NCBI RefSeq assembly: GCF_900113865.1
Contig: NZ_FOQY01000007.1
Span: 186,001-250,000, forward strand
Origin: Streptosporangium canum
Lineage (GTDB): Bacteria; Actinomycetota; Actinomycetes; Streptosporangiales; Streptosporangiaceae
Reading direction: 5' to 3'
Length of the DNA: 64,000 bases
Shown: in pieces, positions 51,233 through 59,392 of the stretch
Position numbering within the stretch: the stretch's first letter is position 1
How the letters are laid out: the number at the start of each line of letters is the position of its first letter
Notes under the pieces: model-generated
The model's input: the letters and a program-made list of their open reading frames with translations, nothing else
Told to the model about the DNA's origin: nothing
Databases searched by the model: none
Position numbers and translations under genes: made by a program

Positions 51233-52258
51233 ATGCGTATTGGAGTGCTAACCGGGGGCGGCGACTGCCCCGGCCTGAACGCCGTTATCCGCGCCGTCGT
51301 GCGCAAGGGAGTCAGCCTCTACGGGCATGAATTCGTCGGGTTCCGTGACGGCTGGCGTGGCCCGCTGGAAGGCGACACCATGCCGTTGGACATCCAGGCC
51401 GTGCGGGGCATTCTGCCGCGTGGCGGCACGATTCTCGGCTCGTCGCGGACCAATCCGATAAAGATCGACGGCGGTGTCGAGAAGATCAAGGACAATCTGG
51501 CGGAGACCGGGGTCGACGCGTTGATCGCGATCGGCGGCGAAGACACCCTCGGCGTCGCCAAGCAGCTCTTCGACAAGGGCGTGAAGGTCGTCGGCGTGCC
51601 GAAGACGATCGACAACGACCTCAGCGCCACCGACTACACCTTCGGCTTCGACACCGCCGTCAACATCGCCACCGAGGCGATCGACCGGCTCCACACCACC
51701 GCCGAGTCCCACCACCGCGCGCTGATCTGCGAGGTCATGGGCCGTCACGCGGGCTGGATCGCCCTGCACGCGGGCATGGCCGGCGGCGCCAACGTCATCC
51801 TCATCCCGGAGAAGCCCTTCGACATCGACCGGGTCTGTGCCTACGTCGAGTCCCGTTTCACGACCCGCTACGCGCCGATCGTCGTGGTCGCCGAGGGCGC
51901 CCACCCCATCGAGGGCCAGATGGCGCTGCAGGCGGGCGAGCTCGACTCCTTCGGGCACGTCCGGCTGGGCGGCATCGGCGAGCTGCTCGCCAAGGAGATC
52001 GAGAAGCGGACCGGCAAGGAGGCGCGCACCACCGTGCTCGGCCACATCCAGCGCGGCGGCACGCCCACGGCCTTCGACCGCGTGCTGGCCACCCGGTTCG
52101 GCCTGCACGCCATCGACGCCGTGCACGACGGTCACTTCGGTGTCATGGTCGCGCTGCAGGGCACCGACGTCGTCAGGGTCGCTCTGGCCGAGGCCACCAA
52201 GGAGCTGAAGACCGTGCCGGTCAGCCGCTACGAGGAGGCCGAGGTCTTCTTCGGCTGA
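51233..52258 (+). CDS. pfkA: 6-phosphofructokinase, residues of the pyrophosphate-dependent type
   Basis: 341 residues. GGGDCPGLNAVIRAVVRKG, PKTIDNDLSATDYTFGFDTA and MGRHAGWIALHAGMA are the family signatures. In the GGEDT motif residue 104 is Asp and in PKTIDND residue 124 is Lys; in this family Asp104/Lys124 marks PPi-dependent enzymes while ATP enzymes have Gly at one or both. It converts fructose 6-phosphate to the bisphosphate in glycolysis, and with PPi the step is reversible. CGGAGGATGCC precedes the ATG. Followed by a terminator hairpin. Confidence 0.92.
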   Translation: MRIGVLTGGGDCPGLNAVIRAVVRKGVSLYGHEFVGFRDGWRGPLEGDTMPLDIQAVRGILPRGGTILGSSRTNPIKIDGGVEKIKDNLAETGVDALIAIGGEDTLGVAKQLFDKGVKVVGVPKTIDNDLSATDYTFGFDTAVNIATEAIDRLHTTAESHHRALICEVMGRHAGWIALHAGMAGGANVILIPEKPFDIDRVCAYVESRFTTRYAPIVVVAEGAHPIEGQMALQAGELDSFGHVRLGGIGELLAKEIEKRTGKEARTTVLGHIQRGGTPTAFDRVLATRFGLHAIDAVHDGHFGVMVALQGTDVVRVALAEATKELKTVPVSRYEEAEVFFG

Positions 52259-52270
52259 CACGCCGGTGGC

Positions 52271-52296
52271 GAGGGGCCGCTCCAGGGCGGCCCCTC
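52271..52296 (+). terminator. Terminator after pfkA
   Basis: GAGGGGCCGC and GCGGCCCCTC form a 10-base-pair perfect stem around TCCAGG, starting 13 bases after the stop. Confidence 0.75.
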
Positions 52297-52909
52297 CGTC
52301 CGTGCGGACGTCCGGCCGGGGCGCGCCCCCGTGCGGTCCGCGACCCCGGCCGTGCGGTCCGGTGACGCGGAGCCGTACGTCAGCCGTCCTTGGAGTCGAA
52401 CAGCGACGGCCGCCTCGGTGTCTCGGCCGCGGGTGCGGCCGGAGTGGCCGGAGGGAAGTGCTGTCCTCCCGCGGGCATGGCGATCGCGCCGCTCCCCGCC
52501 GCCGGCCATGACCATCCCGCGGCCGGCCGATCACCGCTCTCACGGCGCACGGGACTGTGACGACGATCTCCGTCCGGTCCGTCGGCCGGTCGCGTGGCGG
52601 GTGGTCCGCCGCGTGGCTCACGCACTCGTTTACTTTGGGCCGCCCGCCCGCATCCCCGGCGGCTGGGCGGCTGTTTCGAAAAGGCGTAGCTGCCCGTGAT
52701 TGAAATCTCACTCTCGGTTATTGTTCGGAACCGGAGAGTAAGCATTCCGAACCGAGCCTTTTGCCTCCCTGGGATGACCTCCCCAGTTGTCCTCAACTAG
52801 CGTCGAATTCAGGTTCCGCGCCATGTCGGCGTCTTCCGTGATACCGATTCGGCGTTTCATCGGCCCGGGTATCGCCCGGAGCGTCCAATGCGACACGGAG
52901 TGATCTCCT
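52297..52909. other. Non-coding region with a structured leader before the poly-Asn gene
   Basis: No convincing gene. Open frames on both strands lack ribosome binding sites and family features. At 52713-52756 an imperfect stem is readable: CTCGG and TTCGGAA pair with TTCCGAA and CCGAG, with bulges, in an AT-richer stretch. The promoter of the poly-Asn gene should lie in the last 150 bases. Confidence 0.45.
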
Positions 52910-53320
52910 ATGACGAAGCTCAGACATACTCTCGCCGCCGGTGCGATGGTGGCCTCGGCTCTTGTCGCCCCCGTGGCGATGTCAGCTCAGCCCGCCAGCG
53001 CCGGTACCACTGGTCCGACCGCCGCGACATCCTTCGGCACCTCCGCCCAGGACTGGTGCTCCAACCACCCCAAGAAGTGCGCCAGGGCTCGCAACAACAA
53101 CAATAACAATAACAACAACAACGGAGGCAGGAACAACAACAATAACAACAACAACAATAACAACGGGGGCAGGAACAACAACAACAATAATAACAACAAC
53201 AACGGAGGCGGGAACAACAATAACAACAACAATAACAACAACGGAGGCGGAAACAACAACAATAACAACAATAACAACAATGGGGGCGGGAACAACAACA
53301 ACAATAACAACAACAACTAG
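52910..53320 (+). CDS. Secreted poly-asparagine repeat protein
   Basis: 136 residues. Signal peptide MTKLRHTLAAGAMVASALV with the ASA cleavage site at about 31, a 30-residue spacer with two Cys residues (WCSNHPKKCARAR), then six blocks of 9-11 consecutive Asn separated by GGR or GGG. Asn codons alternate between AAC and AAT, giving an island far lower in GC than its surroundings. There is no known family. GGAG (52896-52899) is a modest ribosome binding site. Function unknown; possibly a wall or matrix component. Confidence 0.85.
   Translation: MTKLRHTLAAGAMVASALVAPVAMSAQPASAGTTGPTAATSFGTSAQDWCSNHPKKCARARNNNNNNNNNNGGRNNNNNNNNNNNGGRNNNNNNNNNNGGGNNNNNNNNNNGGGNNNNNNNNNNGGGNNNNNNNNN
53093..53319 (+). 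repeat. Asn-coding tandem repeat
   Basis: Units of about 39-42 bases, each a run of AAC/AAT codons closed by GGAGGCAGG, GGGGGCAGG or GGAGGCGGG. Interruptions by AAT make a pure trinucleotide slippage tract unlikely. Confidence 0.9.
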
Positions 53321-53543
53321 GTCCACTGAGAAGGCCGGGGCGTTCACTCCGCCGACCTCCCGAGGATCGGCAGGAGGGACGGAGCCGGAGCCGGGCCGCC
53401 TGCGGTGCGGTCGCCGGAGTCGGCGGCGATCAGCACGCCGAATGCCCTCTCGTGGGCTCGGCGGACCGCCGGGCGGGAGCACGTCCGTCATGGACGCGCC
53501 GGACCCCGTGAGTGCCGCCCCCCGCGAGTGCCCGCCCCCTCAG

Positions 53544-53577
53544 CCCCCGCTGACGGACGATCATCCGTCGGCGGGGG
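53544..53577 (+). terminator. Strong hairpin downstream of the poly-Asn gene
   Basis: CCCCCGC-T-GACGGA pairs with TCCGTC-G-GCGGGGG around CGATCA, a stem of about 14 pairs counting one T-G, followed by TTC. It is about 220 bases after the poly-Asn stop. Confidence 0.7.
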
Positions 53578-53611
53578 TTCGGCATGTTCCGGGACGCCCG
53601 GCCCGGCCGCC

Positions 53612-53683
53612 GGACGGTCGTCCCGCCCCGGACGGTCGTCCCGCCCCGGACGGTCGTCCCGCCCCGGACGGTCGTCCCGCCTC
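53612..53683. repeat. 18-base tandem repeat, four copies
   Basis: GGACGGTCGTCCCGCCCC repeats exactly at 53612, 53630, 53648 and (last bases changed) 53666. Each unit contains GGACG-GT-CGTCC, a small inverted repeat. Confidence 0.9.
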
Positions 53684-53936
53684 GGGCCGCCGGGCGGCCC
53701 CGCGCGCTCCCGGCGCGTCGAGCGGTCCCCCGCTCCGCGTCCGTGTCGCCCGGTCTCCCCGCTCCATGCCGCTCGCCGCGTCGAGCGCGTCCGCCACCCC
53801 GTCAAGCAAGGCGTGGACGGTCGTGGGGCGGACTAAAGTAGCTAGGTCGAGGCGTTGTCTTGAGACGATTACGCGCCACACTGGGCGGTAGACCCTTATT
53901 CCCCCGAATCTTTACAGTTCCACCGGAGGTTGCAGC

Positions 53937-55139
53937 ATGACCATGTCCGCCTTGGGTGAGCCCTGCGTTCTGCTCAAACTGGGCGAGGTCGTCCTCAAGG
54001 GAAACAACCGGGAGCTCTTCGAACAGCGGTTGCAGGCCAACATCAAGGCGGCCCTGAAGGACTTCGACTTCAAGGTGGACGTGCGCCAGCGCCACGGCGT
54101 CATCGCGCTCTTCCTGCCGGACGGCACCACCGTCGAGGTCGCCGACGCGGTCGCCGAGCGGGTCGCCTACGTCCCCGGCCTGGTCTGGATCCACCGGGCC
54201 TGGCGGGTGGAGAAGGATCCGGGCGCGGTCACCAAGGCGGCGATCGAACTGCTGGCCGACCGGGACGACGTCAGGCGCGGCGTCTCCTTCGCCGTCCGTT
54301 CCCGCCGTCGCGACAAGCGCTTCCCGCTGACCTCGATGGAGATCGACCGCTCGGTCGGCGGCGAGCTCAACGACATCTACGGCCTGCCGGTCGACCTGAA
54401 GAACCCCGAGCTGGTCGTCTCCATCGAGGTGGACCGGGACGAGGTCTTCGTCTTCACCGGCGGCATGCCCGGTCAGGGCGGCCTGCCGGTGGGCACCAGC
54501 GGCCGGGGTCTGGTCCTGATGTCCGGCGGCATCGACTCCCCGGTGGCTGCCTACCGGATGATGCGGCGCGGCCTGCGGGTGGACTTCCTGCACTTCTCCG
54601 GCATCCCGTTCACGACGTCGGAGTCGATCTACAAGGCGTACGCCCTGGTGCGCGCCCTGGACAGGTTCCAGGGCAGGTCCCGGCTCTGGGTCGTCCCGTT
54701 CGGCAAGGCCCAGCAGTCCATCAAGGCCTCCGGCCAGGACCGTCTGGCGGTCATCTCCCAGCGCCGTCTGATGCTCAAGACCGCCGAGGAGGTCGCCCGC
54801 CGTCTCCGCGCCGGTGCGCTGGTCACCGGTGACTCCCTGGGCCAGGTCTCCTCCCAGACCCTGCAGAACATCACCGCCCAGGACGACGCGGTCGACCTGC
54901 CGATCCTGCGGCCGCTCATCGGCCTCGACAAGACCGAGATCATGGCGGAGGCCCGCCGCATCGGCACCCTGGAGATCTCCGAGCTCCCCGACGAGGACTG
55001 CTGCACCCTGCTGGCCCCCCGTCGCGCCGAGACCGCCGCCAAGATCGCGGACCTGAGGCAGATCGAGAAGCGTCTCGACGCCGAGGAGCTGGCCGTCCAG
55101 CTCGCCGGCTCCCTCCAGGAGTACAAGCTGGAAGGCTGA
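53937..55139 (+). CDS. thiI: tRNA 4-thiouridine synthase ThiI (no rhodanese domain)
   Basis: 400 residues. N-terminal NFLD/THUMP region (LKLGEVVLKGNNRELFEQRL, FAVRSRRRDKRFPLTSMEIDRSVGGEL), then the PP-loop SGGIDSPVAAYRMMRRG, and HFSGIPFTT; it ends at QEYKLEG without the C-terminal rhodanese domain of enterobacterial ThiI. It adenylates U8 of tRNA and adds sulfur. CACCGGAGG precedes the ATG. Confidence 0.93.
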   Translation: MTMSALGEPCVLLKLGEVVLKGNNRELFEQRLQANIKAALKDFDFKVDVRQRHGVIALFLPDGTTVEVADAVAERVAYVPGLVWIHRAWRVEKDPGAVTKAAIELLADRDDVRRGVSFAVRSRRRDKRFPLTSMEIDRSVGGELNDIYGLPVDLKNPELVVSIEVDRDEVFVFTGGMPGQGGLPVGTSGRGLVLMSGGIDSPVAAYRMMRRGLRVDFLHFSGIPFTTSESIYKAYALVRALDRFQGRSRLWVVPFGKAQQSIKASGQDRLAVISQRRLMLKTAEEVARRLRAGALVTGDSLGQVSSQTLQNITAQDDAVDLPILRPLIGLDKTEIMAEARRIGTLEISELPDEDCCTLLAPRRAETAAKIADLRQIEKRLDAEELAVQLAGSLQEYKLEG

Positions 55140-55278
55140 GTCCGTCCCGGCGGGAGGAGCCGCGCCTGCCCGGGGCCGTTCATCCGCGGGGTACGGCCGG
55201 CGGCTTGTGGCGCAGGCCGTACCGGGAGACGCGGGCGCTTGTGGCGTGGGTGAACGCGGGGCCGGACACGGGCGACGG

Positions 55279-56316
55279 TCAGGCGGATGCCAGGGCGTCG
55301 CCGGCCGGGTTCTTGCCCACCAGGGGCGGGAACTCGCGCATCACCCGGGCGAGCTCGCGCAGGTCGTCGTCGACCAGCGCCTGGGGGCCGTCGCAGAGGG
55401 CCTGCTCGGGGTTGGGGTGGACGTCGATGATCACGCCGTCGGCGCCGACCGCGATGGCGGCGCGGGTGAGCGGGAGCACCAGGTCCCGCCGGCCCCCGGA
55501 GTGGGACGGGTCGACGATGACCGGCAGGTGCGACAGTCTCTGGGCGACCGGGACCGCGGAGACGTCCAGGGTGTTGCGGGTGGCGGTCTCGAAGGTGCGG
55601 ATCCCGCGCTCGCACAGCACGATGTCGAGGTTGCCGCGCTGGGCGATGTACTCGGCGGCCATCAGCCACTCCTCGATGGTGGCGTTCATGCCGCGCTTGA
55701 GCATGACCGGCTTGCCGACCCCGCCGACCGCCTGGAGCAGCGCGAAGTTCTGCGCGTTGCGGGTGCCGACCTGCAGCATGTCGGCGTAGGAGGCGACCAG
55801 CTCGACGTCGTGGGCGTCCACGACCTCCGTCACGACGGGCAGGCCGGTCTGCTCGCGCACGTCGGCGAGGATGCGCAGGCCGGCCTCGCCCAGGCCCTGG
55901 AAGGCGTAGGGGGAGGTGCGGGGCTTGTAGGCGCCGCCGCGCAGCAGGGTGGCCCCGGCCGCCTTGGCCATCTCCGCCGCCTCCAGGGTCTGCTGCGGGG
56001 TCTCCACCGCGCACGGGCCGGCGATCAGGGTGACCGTGCCGGGGCCGATCGGCACGCCGCCGACCCGGACCGTGGAGCGCTCGGGGTGGTTGTCCCGGCT
56101 CACCAGCTTGTACGGAGCGGTCACTCGCATCACGTCGGCCACCCCGCGCATACCGCGCAGGTCGAGCGTGCTGAACTGGGCGACGTCGCCCACCAGCCCG
56201 ATGATCGTACGGCTCACGCCGCGGCTGACGAACGCGTCGCCGCCCGCCGTGCCGATGACCTCCACGATCGCCTGGACGTCACCCTGGGTGGCGTCGGGGC
56301 CCATGACGATGACCAT
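55279..56316 (-). CDS. aroF: 3-deoxy-7-phosphoheptulonate synthase (DAHP synthase)
   Basis: 345 residues. An N-terminal regulatory extension (MVIVMGPDATQGDVQAIVEV) and the catalytic TIM barrel (IAGPCAVETPQQTLEAAEM, LLRGGAYKPRTSPYAFQGLG, LKRGMNATIEEWLMAAEYI, VDPSHSGGRRDL) are of the class I-beta aroF/aroA(G) type. It is the entry step of aromatic amino-acid synthesis, condensing PEP and erythrose 4-phosphate. AAGGAGA precedes the ATG. A leader peptide FWFWY and an attenuator lie upstream, so it is probably controlled by aromatic aminoacyl-tRNA supply. Confidence 0.95.
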   Translation of the reverse strand: MVIVMGPDATQGDVQAIVEVIGTAGGDAFVSRGVSRTIIGLVGDVAQFSTLDLRGMRGVADVMRVTAPYKLVSRDNHPERSTVRVGGVPIGPGTVTLIAGPCAVETPQQTLEAAEMAKAAGATLLRGGAYKPRTSPYAFQGLGEAGLRILADVREQTGLPVVTEVVDAHDVELVASYADMLQVGTRNAQNFALLQAVGGVGKPVMLKRGMNATIEEWLMAAEYIAQRGNLDIVLCERGIRTFETATRNTLDVSAVPVAQRLSHLPVIVDPSHSGGRRDLVLPLTRAAIAVGADGVIIDVHPNPEQALCDGPQALVDDDLRELARVMREFPPLVGKNPAGDALASA

Positions 56317-56340
56317 GTCTCTCCTTCGATGAAAAGCTCC

Positions 56341-56389
56341 GAAAAGCAGAAGGCCCCGAGTCCGTAATCCGGACCCGGGGCCTTCGCGT
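56341..56389 (-). promoter_or_regulatory. Attenuator terminator of the DAHP synthase gene
   Basis: AAGGCCCC (56350-56357) pairs with GGGGCCTT (56377-56384), and GTCCG with CGGAC inside, giving a strong stem; on the minus strand it is followed by CTGCTTTTC. It starts 12 bases after the stop codon of the leader peptide and ends about 34 bases before the aroF start, the layout of a transcription attenuator. Confidence 0.8.
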
Positions 56390-56401
56390 TCGCCTGTGCT
56401 G

Positions 56402-56476
56402 TCAGCGCAGCATCTGGTGGCGAACGGTCCCATCCACGGGTCCGTCGCCATACCAAAACCAGAACGAAGTACGCAT
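56402..56476 (-). CDS. Aromatic leader peptide for DAHP synthase attenuation
   Basis: A 24-residue frame starting MRTSFWFWYGDGPVDG and ending HQMLR. Five consecutive aromatic codons (F-W-F-W-Y) are placed near the start. It precedes a rho-independent hairpin and the gene for the first enzyme of aromatic biosynthesis. Ribosome stalling at the aromatic codons when Trp, Phe or Tyr is scarce would allow readthrough, as in the known actinobacterial trp and aro leaders. Confidence 0.85.
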   Translation of the reverse strand: MRTSFWFWYGDGPVDGTVRHQMLR

Positions 56477-56692
56477 CGCCGGTAATGGTAGCGCACCGCC
56501 GGGACTCGTCGGCGACCTGGTCGGGCGAGGGCGGCCGCCGGAGCCCGCGCGGTGACACGCGATCTCGCCGCCGGAACGGCGCGAGGGCGTTATCCGGTGG
56601 CCGCTGCGGCGGCGGCGGACACACGATGGCAGGATTACCCCGTGCCGTAGGGGAACAGGACTACCCCGTGCCATCGGGAAACGGCGAGGGGA

Positions 56693-57316
56693 GTGGTGGT
56701 GGAGCAGTCCGAAACTCCGCAGGAGGAGACTCGCCTGCCTCCGGGCCAGTACGTCCCCCGGGGGCGTCCGGTGATCCACTATGGCCGGGTGCCCACGTTC
56801 CGCCCGGCGACGTGGGAGTTCCGGGTCATGGGCGCGACCGCCTCCGGCGAGCAGCACAGGTTCACCTGGCCGCAGTTCTCCGAGCTGCCGCGCACCACGG
56901 TCATGGCCGACTTCCACTGCGTCACCAAGTTCTCGATCATGGGGAACGAGTGGCGGGGGGTGTCCACGGCGACGCTGATGGAGCTGGCCCCGCCCGCCCC
57001 CGGCGTGAAGCACGTGATGATCTGGGCCGAGTACGGCTACAGCGCCAACATGCGGATGAGCGACTTCGTCCGCGGCCACACGTTGTTCGCCCTCGAACTC
57101 GACGACAAGCCCCTCTCCCCGGAGCGGGGGTTCCCGGTCCGGGCGATCGTCCCGCACCTGTACGCGTGGAAGAGCGTCAAGTGGGTGCGCGCCGTGGAGT
57201 ACCTGCTGGAGGACAGGCGCGGTTTCTGGGAGGAGCGCGGCTACCACAACCTCGCCGACCCCTGGCGCGAGCAGCGCTACTCCTATCAGGAGGAACCGGG
57301 CGAAGGCCCGCTGTGA
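56693..57316 (+). CDS. Sulfite-oxidase-like molybdopterin oxidoreductase
   Basis: 207 residues, the short one-domain type. The molybdenum-binding Cys76 is in MADFHCVTKFSIMGNEWRGVST; FVRGHTLFALELDDKPLSPERGFPVRAIVPHLYAWKSVKWV is the other diagnostic block. No signal peptide, so it is cytosolic unless the GTG choice is wrong. GTG codons at 56693, 56696 and 56699 compete, GAGGGGAG being just upstream. Substrate unknown. Confidence 0.88.
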   Translation: MVVEQSETPQEETRLPPGQYVPRGRPVIHYGRVPTFRPATWEFRVMGATASGEQHRFTWPQFSELPRTTVMADFHCVTKFSIMGNEWRGVSTATLMELAPPAPGVKHVMIWAEYGYSANMRMSDFVRGHTLFALELDDKPLSPERGFPVRAIVPHLYAWKSVKWVRAVEYLLEDRRGFWEERGYHNLADPWREQRYSYQEEPGEGPL

Positions 57317-57364
57317 TCCGCGTTCTCCCCTGATTGGCCGGGGTGGTTGACTACGGTTTCCCGC

Positions 57365-58549
57365 ATGTGGTCGACCAGTGCCTGGGTGCTGCTCTGCGCG
57401 CTCAGCACTTTCCTGGGATTCGTCATCTCCCGCCGGCGACCGGCGCCACCCCGCCATCTGGCCGGCCTGCCGGACGAAGCCACCTTCGCCACCCTGCACA
57501 TCGCCGCGCTGGCGGCTCCGTCGCTGCGGGCCGGCCTGACACGCGACTCCGCCCGCAAGGCGATCCGCCACCTGCGCACGCTGCTGGGCGTCAACGCCAT
57601 CGCGGTGACGGACGCCGACGGCGTGCTCGCCTGGGACGGCGCGGCCGGCTGCCACCGCGACCACGCGCCCGAGCACGCCCGCACCGTGTTCTCGTCGGGA
57701 CGCCCCTACGTGGTGGCGGGGGAGGCGATCGCCTGTCGCACGCCGGGCTGCGTGATCCGGGGCGCGGCCGTGGTGCCGCTCACCGTGGACGGCCGGGTGG
57801 TCGGCGCGCTGGCCGCCTACGACGCCGAGGTGAGCGCGGGGCTGGTCCGGACCGTCACCGAGGTCGCCCGCTGGGTCTCCGGCCAGCTTGAGCTGGCCGA
57901 GCTCGACTCCTCCCGCCGGCGCGCGATGGAGGCGGAGACCCGGGCGCTGCGCGCGCAGATCTCCCCGCACTTCGTCTACAACTCCCTGACCACCATCGCC
58001 TCCTTCGTCCGTACCGACCCCGAGCGGGCCCGCGAGCTGCTGATGGACTTCGCCGACTTCACCAGGCACGCGCTGCGCCGGGGAGGGGACTTCACCACCC
58101 TGGCCGACGAGCTGCGCTGCGTGGACCGCTACCTGCTGCTGGAGCGGGCCAGGTTCGGCGAACGGCTCCGCTTCACCGTCCGGGTGGCGCCGGAGGTGCT
58201 GCCGGTGCCGGTGCCGTTCCTGTGCCTGCAACCGCTGGTCGAGAACGCCATCAAGCACGGCATAGCCGCCACCGGCGGCTCCGGCGAGGTGCGGGTGGTG
58301 GTCAGGGACGCCGGACCCGAGGCCCACATCAGCGTCGAGGACGACGGGCTCGGCATGGACCCGGGACGGGCCAGGCGGCTGCTCGACGACGACCCGGGCC
58401 AGGGGCGGGACGAGAGCGGCATCGGCCTGGCCAACGTGGACGTGCGGCTGCGTCAGATCTACGGCGAGGACTACGGGCTCGTCGTGGAGACCGCGCTGGG
58501 CGCCGGTACCAAAATCCGGCTGCGCGTGCCCAAGCTTCCCACCAGGTAA
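57365..58549 (+). CDS. LytS-type sensor histidine kinase
   Basis: 394 residues. One N-terminal transmembrane helix (WSTSAWVLLCALSTFLGFVI), a GAF-like domain at about 60-170, and the LytS kinase core: EAETRALRAQISPHFVYNSLTTIASFVRTDPERARELL with the phospho-His, LQPLVENAIKHGI and DDGLGMDPGRARRLL with the ATP lid. ATG at 57365. It pairs with the LytR regulator 78 bases downstream. Confidence 0.92.
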   Translation: MWSTSAWVLLCALSTFLGFVISRRRPAPPRHLAGLPDEATFATLHIAALAAPSLRAGLTRDSARKAIRHLRTLLGVNAIAVTDADGVLAWDGAAGCHRDHAPEHARTVFSSGRPYVVAGEAIACRTPGCVIRGAAVVPLTVDGRVVGALAAYDAEVSAGLVRTVTEVARWVSGQLELAELDSSRRRAMEAETRALRAQISPHFVYNSLTTIASFVRTDPERARELLMDFADFTRHALRRGGDFTTLADELRCVDRYLLLERARFGERLRFTVRVAPEVLPVPVPFLCLQPLVENAIKHGIAATGGSGEVRVVVRDAGPEAHISVEDDGLGMDPGRARRLLDDDPGQGRDESGIGLANVDVRLRQIYGEDYGLVVETALGAGTKIRLRVPKLPTR

Positions 58550-58627
58550 TAGCTAATAGTAGTCATAGTTTTACTTAAAGTTGACATTTCTATTGCGGTG
58601 AACGCGGTTCGGCGGCAGCGTGGGTCC

Positions 58628-59392
58628 ATGCTGCGAGTCCTGGCCGTCGACGACGAGGTCCCCGCGTTGGAGGAGCTGGCCTACCTCCTCCGCCACGATC
58701 CCCGCATCGAGCACGTCTCCACCGCCCCCGGAGGAATCACCGCGCTTCAGGACATGGTTCAGATGATCGGCACGGGAGAACGGCTCGACGGGGTCTTCCT
58801 CGACATCCGGATGCCCGGTCTCGGCGGCCTCGACCTGGCGCGGCTCATCGGCGCCTTCCCCAACCCGCCCCGGCTGGTGTTCGTCACCGCCCACGAGGAC
58901 TGCGCGATCCAGGCGTTCGACCTGGAGGCGGTGGACTACCTGCTCAAGCCGGTCCGGGCCGACCGGCTGGCGGAGGCCGTACGGCGCCTGGAGTGCATGA
59001 CTCCGGCGACGGGCGAACCGATCCCGGAGGACGTCATCCCGGTCGAGCTCGGCGGGCGCACCCGGTTCGTGTCCCAGCAGACGGTCCGCTTCGCCGAGGC
59101 GCAGGGCGACTACGTACGGCTGCACACCGTCGACGGCAACTACCTGGTGCGCATGTCGCTGGCCGCGCTGGAGCGGCGCTGGGCCGACTCGGGGTTCATC
59201 CGCGTGCACCGCAGCACGCTGGTCTCGGTGCGTCACGTGAGCGAGCTGCGCTTCGACGGCGGCCGCGTGACGCTGCAGGTCGGCTCGGAGACGCTGCCGG
59301 TCAGCCGCCGCCACACCCGGCAGGTCCGCGAGCAGCTCGTCCGCGACCGCCAGCTCCAGGACCGGTCGCTGTCCTCCGGCGTGCCCGGGTGA
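58628..59392 (+). CDS. LytTR response regulator
   Basis: 254 residues. Receiver LAVDDEVPALEELAYLL with DGVFLDIRMPGLGGLDLARLI (phospho-Asp) and VTAHEDCAIQAF, followed by the C-terminal LytTR DNA-binding domain (FAEAQGDYVRLHTVDGNYLVRMSLAALERRW, FIRVHRSTLVSVRHVSELRF). ATG 58628. The 50-base gap upstream is AT-rich (TAGTCATAGTTTTAC) and may contain its own binding site. Its stop overlaps the next gene. Confidence 0.93.
   Translation: MLRVLAVDDEVPALEELAYLLRHDPRIEHVSTAPGGITALQDMVQMIGTGERLDGVFLDIRMPGLGGLDLARLIGAFPNPPRLVFVTAHEDCAIQAFDLEAVDYLLKPVRADRLAEAVRRLECMTPATGEPIPEDVIPVELGGRTRFVSQQTVRFAEAQGDYVRLHTVDGNYLVRMSLAALERRWADSGFIRVHRSTLVSVRHVSELRFDGGRVTLQVGSETLPVSRRHTRQVREQLVRDRQLQDRSLSSGVPG

Larger units (their letters stand above)
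53321..53936. other. Non-coding region between the poly-Asn gene and thiI
   Basis: About 615 bases with no supported gene. It contains a strong hairpin (53544-53577), an 18-base minisatellite (53612-53683) and, in its last 110 bases, an AT-richer stretch (CTAAAGTAGCTAGG near 53833) that probably carries the thiI promoter. Confidence 0.5.

Noticed and set aside
52380-52796. Minus-strand frame of 138 codons upstream of the poly-Asn gene.
   Set aside because: No ribosome binding site, Arg/Pro-rich shadow-like composition, and it overlaps the readable stem-loop leader.
53093-53319. CRISPR array or tandem-repeat locus in the Asn tract.
   Set aside because: There are no unique spacers; the repeats are codon runs inside a coding frame.
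53405-53836. A protein-coding reading of the 18-base repeat region.
   Set aside because: Proline/arginine-rich frames on both strands, no start signal, and the open frame follows from the 18-base period being a multiple of three.
56477-58327. A long minus-strand frame reading into the aromatic leader peptide.
   Set aside because: It is an antisense shadow of the sulfite-oxidase-like and LytS genes. Only the final 24 codons, from ATG 56476, have the position and composition of a leader.
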